From Taxillus chinensis (Eukaryota; Streptophyta; Magnoliopsida; Santalales; Loranthaceae), in assembly GCA_023512835.1 (NCBI GenBank), contig JAKCVP010000403.1, positions 1 through 64,000 on the forward strand: 64,000 bases of DNA, given 5' to 3'. The first letter of the stretch is position 1. Every line of letters starts with the position of its first letter. Positions 11,474-22,784 of this stretch are shown piece by piece. The position numbers were made by a program, and so were the translations under genes. Under the pieces are notes generated by a model, which was not told the DNA's origin, searched no databases, and saw only the letters and a program-made list of their open reading frames with translations.

Positions 11474-14400
11474 CTAAACTCCTGCCTGCGATCGCCGGGC
11501 GATGTAGTATGCAATCAAGTTCAGTTGTGTCTCTCGCGCGCCCTTTAATGCTTTCCAAAACTCCTCTCTGCTTCCCTCTTCGTATGTTTCGTGCAGTGCC
11601 AGGCACAACTCCGTGTCGGCCTTGCGCACATCCGCATCAACATCGTCGAGCAGCTTCACCGCGATGCTTCCCAGCCGAGATCGCTGTGTCTCGTTCAAGC
11701 TCTTTGCCCGAGACTGCACCGAGCCAATGAGCTTGGTCAGTATTCCGAGTCCTCCAGTGACTACGCTCTTCTGCTCGTCGCTGCGCTCAACAATACTGAG
11801 CACTGTATTGATGCAGTCATCTGTTAGCTCGTGCGCATGCTTGATGATTTCGTCTGCCGTGCGGTCAATGTCTCCGGACACGTGTGAGGCATTGTCGGCG
11901 TACTCTTTCGCCCTGACCATTGAGCAGAGCGTCGAAGCGTATTCGCGTCGTACTGGCTCCTCTCGACGATGAATCACTACAATCGCCCGTAGTGTTGCGA
12001 GAGCCTGTGATCGAAGACTGTTCGCTTTGCTCCCTGGCTCATTCGCGCTCTGCACGTAGGCAGACAGCGCTCGTAGCAACTCCGCCAATGGCCCTGCAAG
12101 GTCTGAAGAGCTACTTTTGATGAGCTCCTGCAGTCGTCGAAACCCATGAGCATCGAGCGACTTTGCCTTGATCCTCTCTGTGCCGCTGACCAGCAGGCGG
12201 CGGTTCTTCATCGAGTCTCCGCGGTCTGGCGTAAGCCCTACCATCTTCTTGCTTGGAGACACGGAGCGAGGTTGCTCGTCATCTACAGCCGACAACGGAG
12301 GCGAGATTGGAGGCTCCAGCACAATAGACGACGCTTGTGGCGCACTTGTATTGGCAGGCACCTCCTCGAGAACCGACTTTTCCAGATGTCCATTGGGCTG
12401 CTGCCCATTATCAGTCTCGGGATCTTCATATACTGCAACATCCTCGTCCCTGCCAGACACTGTTGGATTCTCTTTGCCGTTAGCTTCGACTTGCGTGCTT
12501 TTAGATGGAAGAACTAAGGTGAGATTGTCCTCTTCCACTGGTTCCAGAGTAGGTGATTGTGCTGATCCTGTCCGCTCGTGACGAGGGGACGTATGGCTCT
12601 TTTGGGGAGTCCGGTTGCCGACTTTGTTGGCAGTAGCCGAGCCTTGTCCACGCAGCACTGATGGCGAAGTTGACCCAACAGCCTGCAGACCACCCATATG
12701 CATTGTGTGCGGCCGAGTCTTCAGGGGGCTCGTACGCGGGCTTCCTGCCGCCGAAGAGCCTCTCGAGCTAGGTCGGTTCACGTTGAAAGCAGTCGTTGAG
12801 TTCGACTTGACGTGACCGGTGTTGAGCATGCTTGACATGGAGCTCTTACTCAGTGGCCGAGCCGGGCTGTCCACAGGACTGTGAATGCCAGACGAAGGCG
12901 AGCCGGCTCGTATACCTGCATTTCTCTGCGCGTACGGATCAGCTGTTGCTGGGCGAGCAACGTTGAGATTTCGTGGTCTTCTCATAGGCGCAGACATCAA
13001 GGAGCCTTGACCTGTGCTTGACGACGATGCCCCAGCAGCTGATTTTGGCTTGCTTGGTCTCACAGATGCAGATCCTGAAGCTGAAAGATTCGATGCTGTA
13101 CGAGCTGCGTGCATGCTTCCTTGACCAGGCTTTCCAGGGGTTAAAGTTGCCATGGCCGAGTTGGGCCTGTCAGGTAAACGTTTCGAAGCTGCCTGTCTCT
13201 GGGCTGCAATCTGCTCTCTGAGCGACGGTCGAGCAGCAGCAGGCTTCGAGGTTGGCTTCGTCGTTGCAGAGACTGTAGTTTTAGGTGCATCGGGGTTGCT
13301 GGGATCTTTCTGCAATAGTCCTTTGGATTTTGCGTCCAATGAGTCCATGATTCCTGCCGCCTTCTCAGGCCACAGGGCAGCGAACGCCCAGTATGCACTC
13401 CTCATGTTCTCACGCACTTTTGGGTTTGCGTCTGCAAGTCCCTTCTTGATGCATTTCTCAGTCAAGTCTAAGCCACCAGAATGCTCGAATTGTCCTCTAT
13501 TGTGAGCGTGATGTTTGAGGATGGTCTTTAGCCATCCAGGTACGAACTGCCTAGGCTGGACATTCTTGTCTTGACAAGCGAGCCAAATGTGTTGCATCAG
13601 TCTTGCGTTGTAAGAAACGGAAGAGAATATTACATCCACGGTCACGTTGCCATTCTGCGCAGCAATGTTTTTGGTCGCAGCACACATCTTGACCAAGTTC
13701 TGGAGCAGAATCTCCACCATGGTATCGATTGAAGGCCCGAGGATGCGCGCCAGGTCTTGCACGAGTTGACATCCGTTGGTCGACATGGTCGTTCGAAGAG
13801 AGTTGACCACCTTCAAGATGCCGTCGAGCATGTTTTTGATGCCTGCGAGAAAAGGGACGTGCATATCCACGGGGGCGTTACCACGAGCAAGTCGGCGCAA
13901 CTTCATGACGGATGTGTCCCGCTGCCTCCAGTTGCCCTCGTCTTCTTTACCTTCGAAGAAAGGCTGCATGGAGCGCAAAGTATCGTCTAGCTCTCGATGA
14001 GAATGCACGTACAGAGGCTCTATGTTGCTCAGATCGGCCGATGCGGGCAAGGATGGCTCGCTCGGAGATGCATCGCGGACTGCAACATCTGCAGGTGTCT
14101 GTGGCCTGGACGGCTGCTTCACTGAAGGTGGCGGCAATGAGGCTACGGACGCGCTCAGTTCAGCGGGCGCTGCTATCTCAAGATGAGATAGGATATAGGA
14201 CGCGATCGACTTCCGAACGTTAAATGCAATAAGTTGGCGTTTCAAATCAGCTTTCGCGTGATTGGGAGCCTCCCTAGAGAATGTCAGCAGTGCCTAGCTA
14301 CCCACAGACGAAAAGATGACCTACTTGAACAAATCAACTACAACAGCCTTGGCGCATTCTCTGACAGCGCCATCGGCATGATCGAGACATTCGACGATGG

Positions 14401-14902
14401 GTGGTACAAAGTTTCTGAAGGGGAGGTTCTGCTCTCGGTGCATCTTGGCGACCCACTGCATGCCGGCCTCCTTTGCGCGCGCATTGTTGCTTTGTATGGC
14501 CTTCTCACGGATCGCATTCTCGATATCGTTTGATTTTGCACTCCAAAGATCGCACAAGCACTGACTGGCAGCAGATCTTTGGGCTTCCTTCTGGTCGCCT
14601 AGCTTTTCTAGTAGGATAGGGATAAGGTTTCCCCTAGGTGCAAAGATGCTTGAAATTTGATCTTGAAGCGTCAGGCGTTTTATGAAATGCGAAAGGGTCG
14701 AAAAGCCGGCGGTCACCAGCTGGGAGCTAGTCTTGGATGTGATGGCGAAGCGGATGCATTCTAGTGCAATGGGCTGCGCGGATTCGGCTACGCGTTGATG
14801 CTTGATAGTGGACTTGAGGGCATTGAGGGCAGCTAGCTGCTGGTCGGCGGGGAGACTTGATCGCTTGAGTGCGCTCAGAGTATTGGTGGCAAGCTCATCC
14901 AT
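11474..14902 (-). CDS. stu1: Stu1, CLASP-family microtubule-associated protein
   Basis: Two exons on the minus strand, 14325-14902 and 11474-14273 (51-nt intron), 1125 aa. The junction reads DLFKEAPNHAKADLKRQ and keeps the frame. The N-terminus is a TOG-like HEAT array (ALNALKSTIKHQRV, EKLGDQKEAQRSAASQCLCDLW). A second TOG/CLASP_N domain follows (about residues 280-530, including DLARILGPSIDTM and KVRENMRSAYWAFAALWPE). Then come a Ser/Pro/Arg-rich basic region of about 300 residues, typical of microtubule-lattice binding, and a helical C-terminal domain. CLASP proteins bind tubulin and stabilise spindle and interphase microtubules. Length and domain order agree with filamentous-fungal Stu1. 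The start is the ATG giving MDELATN; another ATG lies a few bases upstream in a different frame. Confidence 0.92.
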
Positions 14903-15477
14903 TTCATACGTCTGGCGTGAGGCGAGACCAGCAGACGGAACTAAAGAGGAATGCGGAGGAGGGGTGCGTCAGGCAACCTTGTAGAGATGATGCATCCAGT
15001 TGAGCCTCATGTTGATGGACACAGTAAACAACCAAGAACGGTAAGCGTAACCGGTCGCTCTTTCCATCGAATCGTCCTACCTAGGTGGGCACGGTGGGAT
15101 TCACGTCTGCTTCTCATTATGCGCTTGGGACGACGGATGCAATTCTGCTATAAGTGTCGACATGACTGGCTGATTCGCATGCTGACATTGGATTGTTTAT
15201 ACTGTCGGTAGTTGCACCATAGAAATTAGCAACGTGTATCACCCTGTCCCTGCCAAGCGAAAGCCTGGACCCCATCCTCGTGGTCTGCCTTACTTCTGAG
15301 AATTGAACAACTGTTGATTCAATCCACATTTCCCTGTCGCAATCCTGATCTCGAATTCCTGTGAGCACTAATCATACCGGGAGTCGAATAGGTACCAGAC
15401 ATTTCCTACGAAGGATCGTACGCTCGCCCACCTACATGGTGCGCGTTTATCTAAACTCTCAACCTGCGCTCGCTGTG
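14903..15477. promoter_or_regulatory. Divergent intergenic region, stu1 / BSP peptidase
   Basis: The two flanking genes point away from each other, so this 0.57 kb should contain both promoters. No clear TATA box or other motif was identified. Confidence 0.4.
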
Positions 15478-16350
15478 ATGGCTCCCACTCCAATTCAAAA
15501 GTATCGCAAGCCCACGCCTCTATTGCGCTTTCATATCGAGAATCTAGAGGATCCAGGTTGTGTCATCTTCTCGGATGTCTTTACGAGCCCCAAGAATGCC
15601 ATCCACCTTGCGATACACAAGGTTTTGTCCATCCTCTACCATAGCTACTACTCGACGACTCCCGATGGAAAGTCAGACGATGCTGAACGGCCCTGGACGG
15701 AGGTTCGGAGCATCACTATCAGAGTACTACCCGATGGACCGGGTCTGGCCGCGACGTCCGGCATGGCTTTTGACAACTCTCACAAGGTCATTGAATTCGA
15801 TTCCAAGTACCCGCTTGCACTTGTCAACTCGGGCAGATTACTCGATGAGCTGACTGGTGTGATGGTTCATGAGATGGTTCATTGCTGGCAACACAATGGC
15901 AAGGGTGCTTGTCCAGGGGGTCTAGTCGAAGGTATTGCGGACTTTGTTCGCCTGCGGGCTGGCTATGCGCCCCCTCACTGGAAGAAGGAGCGGTCTGAAG
16001 AGTGGGACGCCGGGTATCAGACAACTGCATATTTCTTAGACTACCTGGAACGCACACACGGTCAAGGTACAGTAGAGCGAATCAATCTTGCCCTTCGCGA
16101 GAAGTACCACGAGAAGAAGTTTTGGAGAAACCTTTTTGGAAAAAGTGTCGATGACCTTTGGGCTGTGTACCAGAAAACGATTCCTGAAGACGACAAGGAT
16201 GATCCAGAAGATGGGAACAGGCCGGGCAAAGGCAAACCTGTTGAAGACGGACCGGAGAAAGACGGACCTGGTCAAGACGAATCTGGGACAGAGGGTCCGA
16301 GTAGTGACGCTGGCATGGCATACTCGCTCTCAGTCCAGGTGGCACGTTGA
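15478..16350 (+). CDS. BSP-family (plant/bacterial basic secretory protein-like) metallopeptidase
   Basis: Intronless, 290 aa from the ATG at 15478; an in-frame ATG at 15436 would add 14 residues. The central part carries HEMVH at residues 131-135 in VMVHEMVHCWQHNG, followed by GGLVEGIADFVRLRAGY. This is the HExxH zinc site and downstream Glu/Asp region of the 'peptidase of plants and bacteria' (BSP) family. The domain begins at about residue 14 (PLLRFHIEN) and ends near DLWAVYQK, which is close to the whole family domain. The last 45 residues are a Gly/Pro/Asp/Glu-rich, disordered-looking tail with short repeats. No signal peptide is visible, unlike plant members, so secretion is not supported. 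Substrate is unknown. The next gene on the same strand is a secreted peptidase-like hydrolase. Confidence 0.85.
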   Translation: MAPTPIQKYRKPTPLLRFHIENLEDPGCVIFSDVFTSPKNAIHLAIHKVLSILYHSYYSTTPDGKSDDAERPWTEVRSITIRVLPDGPGLAATSGMAFDNSHKVIEFDSKYPLALVNSGRLLDELTGVMVHEMVHCWQHNGKGACPGGLVEGIADFVRLRAGYAPPHWKKERSEEWDAGYQTTAYFLDYLERTHGQGTVERINLALREKYHEKKFWRNLFGKSVDDLWAVYQKTIPEDDKDDPEDGNRPGKGKPVEDGPEKDGPGQDESGTEGPSSDAGMAYSLSVQVAR

Positions 16351-16845
16351 CCTGCTAGATAGAGCCGCCCGGGCATACAGCTTGGAGTCACCGCTCGAAG
16401 GTGGCTGATTAGAGAGTTGATCGAAAGATTGAAATGGGTCAGCTGTCTTCGCTCTGACACATCTGCTCCTTTGCCAAGGCTCAATATTGTCGCTTGCTTC
16501 TCAGAAGTGTCGCTGACTGCGACCCAACGAGTCAGTTTTCCGCGGGCTCAGGGGGCCAATTCGGCCCCAAAAGCAATAAGCAACGAACTAAACGCTGCCG
16601 TGGCTGCCTACCTCCTAGCCACGCTAACTATCCGCGAGGTAGTACGTAAGGTCCACAAGCTGACGCTGAGAGCAGTCACGGCAGTCGTCGCATTCTCAAC
16701 AAGGCATGCAGGGCACTAAGTGTCGCGTACTAGACGCTGACGATCCTGCGGTGACAGCATAGGTCAACAGGCTTTTGGAGTCGATGGAATAAATATGAGA
16801 AAGCTCCCTATGTCAGTTGATATACCTGCATAGGCACAGAACAAC
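16351..16845. other. Intergenic, promoter side of the aminopeptidase-like gene
   Basis: No gene supported. The likely promoter of the following gene lies here, with an AATAAATATGAGAAAG stretch near 16788. Confidence 0.45.
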
Positions 16846-18863
16846 ATGGGAAATCCTAACGCCTTGACCCTGACCCTTTTCCTTGCGCCACTTGCGCCCC
16901 TGCTTGTCAATGCACAACACGTGGGCGCCATACCATCAAGCCTGCAGTGGGCTCCATGCAACATCACCGGAGAGACTTGGCCGATGCAATGCGCGAATAT
17001 TACTGTGCCGTTCGATTATAGGGACCCCATTACAAAGCAGTACACCTTTCCTGTAGTCAAAGCTGTGGGAAAGGAACCACAAGCCGGCAGTATCATTTTC
17101 AATTTCGGCGGGCCAGGCCAAGAAGCGATCAGCACGTTGGCTATACTGGCCCGATCTCTAATCTAGTCCGTGTTTCCAACAGTCTGACACTGCTCACTAC
17201 TTCAATCTGCGAGCCATCGAGCCATCTAACGCGCAATGTGACAGTAAAACGGGCGGCGAGCACGACCTGATCGCTTTTGATCCGCGGTAAGACTTCAAGT
17301 ACAAGCTCTACCTGCTCTGCTACGCGAAGACTAACCTATCAGTCAGCGGCGTGAGCCAGTCACTCAACTACTCATGCTTCAACAACAGCACCGAGATCAA
17401 AAGCTTCATGGACCAGCATCCCCTTCTCCTGGACAACGCATACCCCGATGCCCTCGGCCATGTCTGGCTTGACGGCACAGCCATAGCGGCTCAATGTGCT
17501 GAGGAGGCCAAACCATTTGGTGATTTCGTAGGCACGTCGTACGTTGTGCGTGACATGATGCATATAGTCGATGCACTAGGTGGAGACCGCAAACTACGAT
17601 TTTGGGGTGAGCACATTGCAGCAAGGACCCATCATGCCCAGCCTACTCAAAATTAATTAGTGCCTTAGGCTTCTCCTACGGAACTGTACTTGGCATGACC
17701 GCAGCATCCATGTTCCCCGAAAGAATGCACAAGCTAGTCTTCGACGGCGTGGTAAACGCAAACGAGTACTACCATGGATTGTCCGTACCCTCCCCCAGCC
17801 CCATTTCCACGCACCATGCAAGTCTGACAAGAATGCACGCACCAACAGCAACACAGAAGAAGTAGTAGACGCAGAATGGACCCTCGACGGCATTCTAGAG
17901 GCCTGCATCGCCGCACGCTCCTCCTGCGACCTCGCACAAATTGATTATGACATCTTCAGAATCAAACGCAACATCGGCGCTGCCCTGGACCGCTTCAGAG
18001 AAGAACCAATGTCCATCAACGGCACAACAGTAGACTACAGCTTCGTACTATCCTACCTCTACTCATACATAAAATACCCCGACGACCCCAGCGGCGGCGC
18101 GACAACCCTCCAGCAAATCATGGATCGGAACGAAACCGCCATTGCAGCAGTCGTGTCCAGCCTGACCGAGTCAGGCGCTCTGCTACCTAACGTAGCGACA
18201 CCAGGCATCGTCGGCGCCGACCGCATCCTGCGCTTCAACTCATCCGCGCAATTAAAGCCGATTGCTGAAAAGTTCCACGAAGCGAGCGCCTGGTTTGGGG
18301 GCATACCGCTTTCGCTCATCACCGCTGCGCTGCAGTGGCCCTTTAACGCCAGGGAGCAGTTCACAGGTAACTTTAGCGTCTGTCCGGCGGGATACCCGCC
18401 TTTGTTCATTGGGAATACGTGGGATCCTGCTACGCCGTTGGTGAGTGCGCGGAATATGAGTATTGGCTTTCCTGGGAGTATAGTGCTGCAGCATCATGGG
18501 TATGGGGTGAGTTGTTTTCTTTTTCCTTTTTCTTTTTCCCCTTTTCCTATTCTTCCCTTCTTCTTTTGCTTCTTCTTCTCTTCCTTTCGCCTCTTCGGTT
18601 CTTTCCGTTAGCTGCCCCCTCTTGCTTGTTCGCCATGCCCTTTACCATCCACTCTCCCAACTACTACCTAGCTTGATAATATCCCCTGAAAAAAAACCAA
18701 CGCACGAGAAGCTAACACAAACACGAAGCACACCTCCCTCCGCCAGAATTCATCCTGCACAGACGCCGCGACACAAGAGTACTTTTCAACAGGAAAATTG
18801 CCCAGACCAGGCCACATCTGTAACCTCGATAAGCCGCTCTTTGAGAATCGTACGCTACATTGA
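16846..18863 (+). CDS. Secreted tripeptidyl-aminopeptidase-like alpha/beta hydrolase (S33 family)
   Basis: Six exons: 16846-17165, 17245-17286, 17347-17606, 17669-17780, 17849-18506 and 18729-18863, 508 aa. Residues 1-23 form a signal peptide (LTLTLFLAPLAPLLVNA). The oxyanion region IIFNFGGPGQ is followed by HDLIAFDPRGVSQSLNYSC. The nucleophile elbow GFSYGTVLG is completed by intron 3. The catalytic Asp is in FIGNTWDPATPL and the catalytic His in GYGHTS, which is formed only by splicing the last exon. That exon also gives the canonical TAP-family tail with TSLRQNSSCTD, FSTGKLPRPGHIC and a cysteine pair. The last intron (222 nt) is longer than the others and CT-rich. The family releases tripeptides or amino acids from peptide N-termini; the exact substrate is unknown. 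Two apparent in-frame stops are removed by the introns, so the gene is intact. Confidence 0.88.
18513..18600 (+). repeat. CT-rich low-complexity tract in an intron
   Basis: About 90 bases of TTTTCC/TTCTTC-type pyrimidine sequence lie inside the last intron of the aminopeptidase-like gene, well upstream of the inferred acceptor at 18727-18728. Confidence 0.8.
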
Positions 18864-19401
18864 GGGTTGTTTTTGTTTCTTGGTTTTTTTTCTTCTCTTT
18901 GGCGGAAAACACGGCTCAGGGAGATCATGGAGCAGACAGGACTGCGCGATGTGGGACTTGCAAGGTGTTTTTTTATCTGAAGTGTCTGATCTTACAAGTC
19001 TTAATCTCCACTGAGTTACTACTTTGTCAAAAGCGGCATTGTAGGATTTTAGTGAATGGAGGAGGGGCTCGGATCAAGACTGGGGCTACGTAGGCTGGGG
19101 CTTTGAGGATCGGGAACTCCACGCTGCGGAAGCTAGAGGGCAATACAGTATGAGTGGCGAGTGAGTTGGTGTGTACCATTTTCGGATGATAGGTTACCCT
19201 TACTCTACTCAACAGACTTGAATCTCGGCGTGTATGGTGACGATGGACAATATCTCGCGCCTCCATCATCGATAATTCACAACTCAATCTAATCAAGAAC
19301 CAAAAAAGTCACACAGAGTCTATTCCCTTTTCAAATATACACAGTCAAAGAAATCATCCCCCAGCTACCATGGCGAAAGACAAAACCCCGTCCGCCCAAT
19401 T
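18864..19401. other. Intergenic between convergent genes
   Basis: 3' flanks of the aminopeptidase-like gene (+) and the Ser/Ala repeat protein (-). Nothing else recognised. Confidence 0.5.
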
Positions 19402-21718
19402 TCAAGCAGTACCGCTCCCAACGTTATTAGTAACATAGCACGTCACATCATTGAACGTGTACGAGCCCCCATCATTCGCATAGTTCCCATTCTTCGACGC
19501 CCCCAAGAACATCCAGCACGTCCCATCAGCCTTCCACGCCGTCGATCCGCACCCAAAGCTCGCAATCTTGGCGCACGCAGCCTCGCACTCAACCAAACTC
19601 TTCGCCGTGGTCTTCTGGCCCATTGCACTCATGCTAGGACTGCCCGTGAGGCCGCACTGAGGATTGTTGTTGCCGCTAGACACAAAGCAGCTATTGTCGT
19701 AGTAGGTCCAAGAGGCGGCAGGGAAGTCCTTGCTCGCGTTCGGGAGCGTGTTGGCGACGGTGTCGGAATAGTACACGCAGAGGCCCCCGCTCTCCACATA
19801 AGCGACGCTCTTGCATTTGGAGTCCTTCAGACAGTTTTGTCCACATTGTGGCAAAGAATAAAACCCAGCGCTGTAGGCTGCTGGGCCCGATCCTGCCTTT
19901 GCGCCACATGTTGGACCAGTCGGCGTCGGCTTCGCACTAGGCGTACTGGTCGATGAAACCCGGGACGAAGCTGAAATACTGACACTAGCGGAAGACAGTG
20001 CTCGGGAAAGACTTGTCGAAGACGGAGAGCTGGAAGAGAGAGCCCGCGAGATTGCTGTCGTCAAGGAGCCTGCAGAGCTACAGAGCCAGTTAGCACGTGT
20101 TGTCGACTAGGCGCGTGCAGCAAAAGATCGAGCTGACACCACCTAAGCAGTTGCCTTGACCGTAGTCAAAGCTCGCGAGCTTGCCGTGGAAGAAGAAGTC
20201 ACTGACGCTGTGGCTTTGCTGGGTGCCGCCGATGTGACAGCTCGAGAAGAGGCACTTGGCGACTGAACAGCAGAACTGATCAGAGAAGACTTGGCACTTG
20301 AAGACAGGGCGCGGCTACTAGCGCTTGCCGTGGACACGACAGAGCTGGAAAGAGACACTTTAGCTGAGGTGCTCAAAGCTCGGCTTGTAGGAACGGCGGA
20401 TGCAGCTGCAGAGCTCGAAAGCGAGGCCTTCGCGGTTGAGCTCAGAGCACGGCTGCTGGCAGCAGATGATGGTGCAGCTGAGCTGCTCAGTGACGTCTTG
20501 GCAGACGAAGTCACGGCGCGGCTGCTAGGGACCGATGATGAGATAGCAGAGCTTGACAGAGATGCCTTGGCGGATGAGCTGATGGCACGGCTGCTGGCAC
20601 TTATTGAAGGGACAGCAGAGCTTGAGAGGGATGTCTTGGCGGATGAACTGACGGCACGGCTACTGGCACCTGATGATGGTGCAGCAGAGCTGGCTAGAGA
20701 GGCCTTGGCGGAAGAGCTGATGGCGCGGCTGCTAGGGGTCGCTGGCAAGGCAGCAGAGCTCGACACGAAAGGCTTCGCAGAAGAGCTGATGGCACGGCTG
20801 CTGGCACTTGTCGAGGATGCAGCAGAGCTTGACAGTGAGGCCTTGACGGTGGAACTCAGGGCCCGACTGCTAGGAGTTGCTGATGAGGCAGCGGAGCTCG
20901 ATATGGAAGCCTTTGCGGTGGATGACAGCGCACGGCTCGTAGGTGCAGAGGATTGCAGGGCTGAGCTTGAAAGTGAAGCCTTCGCGGTTGATGTAGGCAC
21001 AACAACGGGCGTAGAAGATGGCTTCGCGCTAGAGGAAATCGCACGGCTGCTGGAAGCAGCAGACTGCACGGCTGAGCTTGAAAGGAAGCCTTCGCGTTGA
21101 GGTAGGCACCACGACGGGCGTAGACGATGGCTTGGAGGAAACTGCGCGGCTGCTGGGAGCAGTAGGTTGCGCGGCTGAGCTTGAGACAGATGCTTTGGCG
21201 GAAGAAGAGGAAGACAGTGCCCTGCTGCTTGCGGCGGATGACTGAACGGCAGAGCTGGTCAACGAGACCTTTGCGCTGGAAGAGGAAGCAGGCTTGACTG
21301 AAGAAGATGAGAGCGCACGACTGCTGGGAGCTGACGAAGGAGCAGCAGAGATCGTTGGCGAAGCCTTTGGCGTTGATGAAATTGTCAAGGAGCTGGGGGT
21401 CACTGAAGACGGCTTGACGGAAGTCTGGCTCAAAGCGCGAGAGCTGGAGGGAGATGCGGATGAGGCTGAGGAGACGACCGAGCTTGCAGCGCGCGAAGAG
21501 CTGCTGCGAATGCTAGTCGCGCTGACAAGAGGCGCAGAGCTCACAGCGCGAGAGCTTGACACTGCTGGGACGACTGACGCGGCAGGAGAAGACGCCGCTC
21601 GTCCTTGCAGAGGAGAAGCCTGGTAGTCATTATTAGCAAGCACAAGGCAGGATCACCGCAGGCGACTAACATTAGCGACTTGGAGGGCTCCGAGGAGCAG
21701 TGAAACTTGAATGAGCAT
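19402..21718 (-). CDS. Secreted Ser/Ala-rich repeat protein with two PAN-like Cys modules
   Basis: Four inferred exons on the minus strand. Exon 1 (21671-21718) encodes a signal peptide, MLIQVSLLLGALQVAN, and joins 21619 across a 51-nt intron. The middle is about twenty copies of a roughly 22-residue Ser/Ala unit with the core SSRALSSSAKASLSSSA. The C-terminal 170 residues hold two cysteine modules of similar layout (CGQNCLKDSKCKSVAYV with CVYY; CEAACAKIASFGCGSTAW with CWMF), resembling PAN/apple-type extracellular folds. The reading frame breaks twice. One break is healed by a 49-nt intron (21077-21125), the other by either of two introns (20078-20206 or 20107-20160), giving about 695 or 720 aa. 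The Ser-rich stalk suggests O-mannosylation and a wall or surface role. No GPI signal is seen. The function is not known. Confidence 0.72.
20150..21610 (-). repeat. Tandem repeat of about 66 bp coding for Ser/Ala-rich units
   Basis: A degenerate tandem array with a period near 66 bp (22 codons), each unit carrying an S-R-A core followed by Ser/Ala/Lys residues. Many units are close to identical at the DNA level. The period is a multiple of three, so the array is also open on the opposite strand. Confidence 0.85.
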
Positions 21719-22784
21719 TTTGAATTCCTCAATCTGTCACAAGAAAGCTACAGCGACTGCCAACTCCTGTTCACGCGAACATTGCCAGCTCATATAGAGA
21801 CAACGAGTGCGCGTCCATCGCTAAGGAGGCCAGCCACAGTGCATGGCTCGAGTCGAGGCCTGCAACTAGCCTTGGTCAATACGAGGGGAATGTCAAGAGG
21901 AGCACGAGAGGCGCCATGTTGAACCGGCACTAAAGACTAGAGGGAGAGCGCGTAACACAAATTTCAAGCAGAACGTGGGCGCACAGTCAGATGTGGCTGA
22001 AGATAATTGAGGAGGTCTCTATTCCCACAGGTTACGGAGAGTCCGCTTGACCAGACAGGTGCAAGCGGTTCCTGAGACGGAGGTCTGGAGTCAGCCCTGT
22101 CCAGGATGCGGGGAAGTTTCTGGCGATGAGAAGCTTGGAGACGGGACAAGAGAGCTTAGAGCGGATGCTTCCACAGCGTAAATCGGGGAATGTGAATGCG
22201 ATGAGGACGAGAAGCAGCTAGCGCAGTCTGGCTCGGTCAGCCACAGCAGCCACCCGAGCACGACCTGAGCCCATGCGGGCTTATGTCCGGCGTCGACATG
22301 TGAAATAAGTGGGAGCACACAGGATAGTGGAGACTGTGATGATGCACTAGATCGTGGTCGAACGGTGGACAGGTGGTGATGATCAAGAGAGACGCTGGCA
22401 GGGTGGCGTGGATGGAAAGAGATGCAGTCCAGGAGAGAAAGGATCGTGCCTGCATCAACATTTCTCCGCCCACGTGCTCGGCATCCAGATCGATCTTCAG
22501 GGGTAGGTACGCAGCTTGTACCGTTTGTACTGCTGTACACATCTCGTGGCAGCCCAACGTACCACGATCCCGCTCAAAATACAATTCTCTGGAAAATGGG
22601 TTTGGCAGATGCCACAACACATAAATTCACATAGTACTGCGGTGTACAGAACCCCCGCCAACCACTTGCCAAAAGCGCTTCAATATTTTGAAGGGCAGGC
22701 CGTGAGTATAGCCATACAATTTGAATTACAAGGTTGTAAGTTTCTTCTCTTTTCCTCAGCGCGGTCATTAAGAGCGTGTAAGCC
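21719..22784. other. Intergenic, 1.07 kb
   Basis: Promoter side of the repeat protein and 3' side of the unknown 781-aa gene. Overlapping ORFs on both strands (about 22091-22620) show no motif and look like chance. Confidence 0.5.

Noticed and set aside
17164..17166. In-frame TAG in the aminopeptidase-like gene, suggesting a pseudogene
   Set aside because: A 79-nt GT-AG intron (17166-17244) splits this codon and restores the HDLIAFDPRG motif.
20291..21100. Long plus-strand ORF (269 codons) over the repeat array
   Set aside because: It is the reverse frame of a tandem repeat with a period divisible by three; the minus-strand frame has a signal peptide and Cys-rich end, so the plus frame is a shadow.
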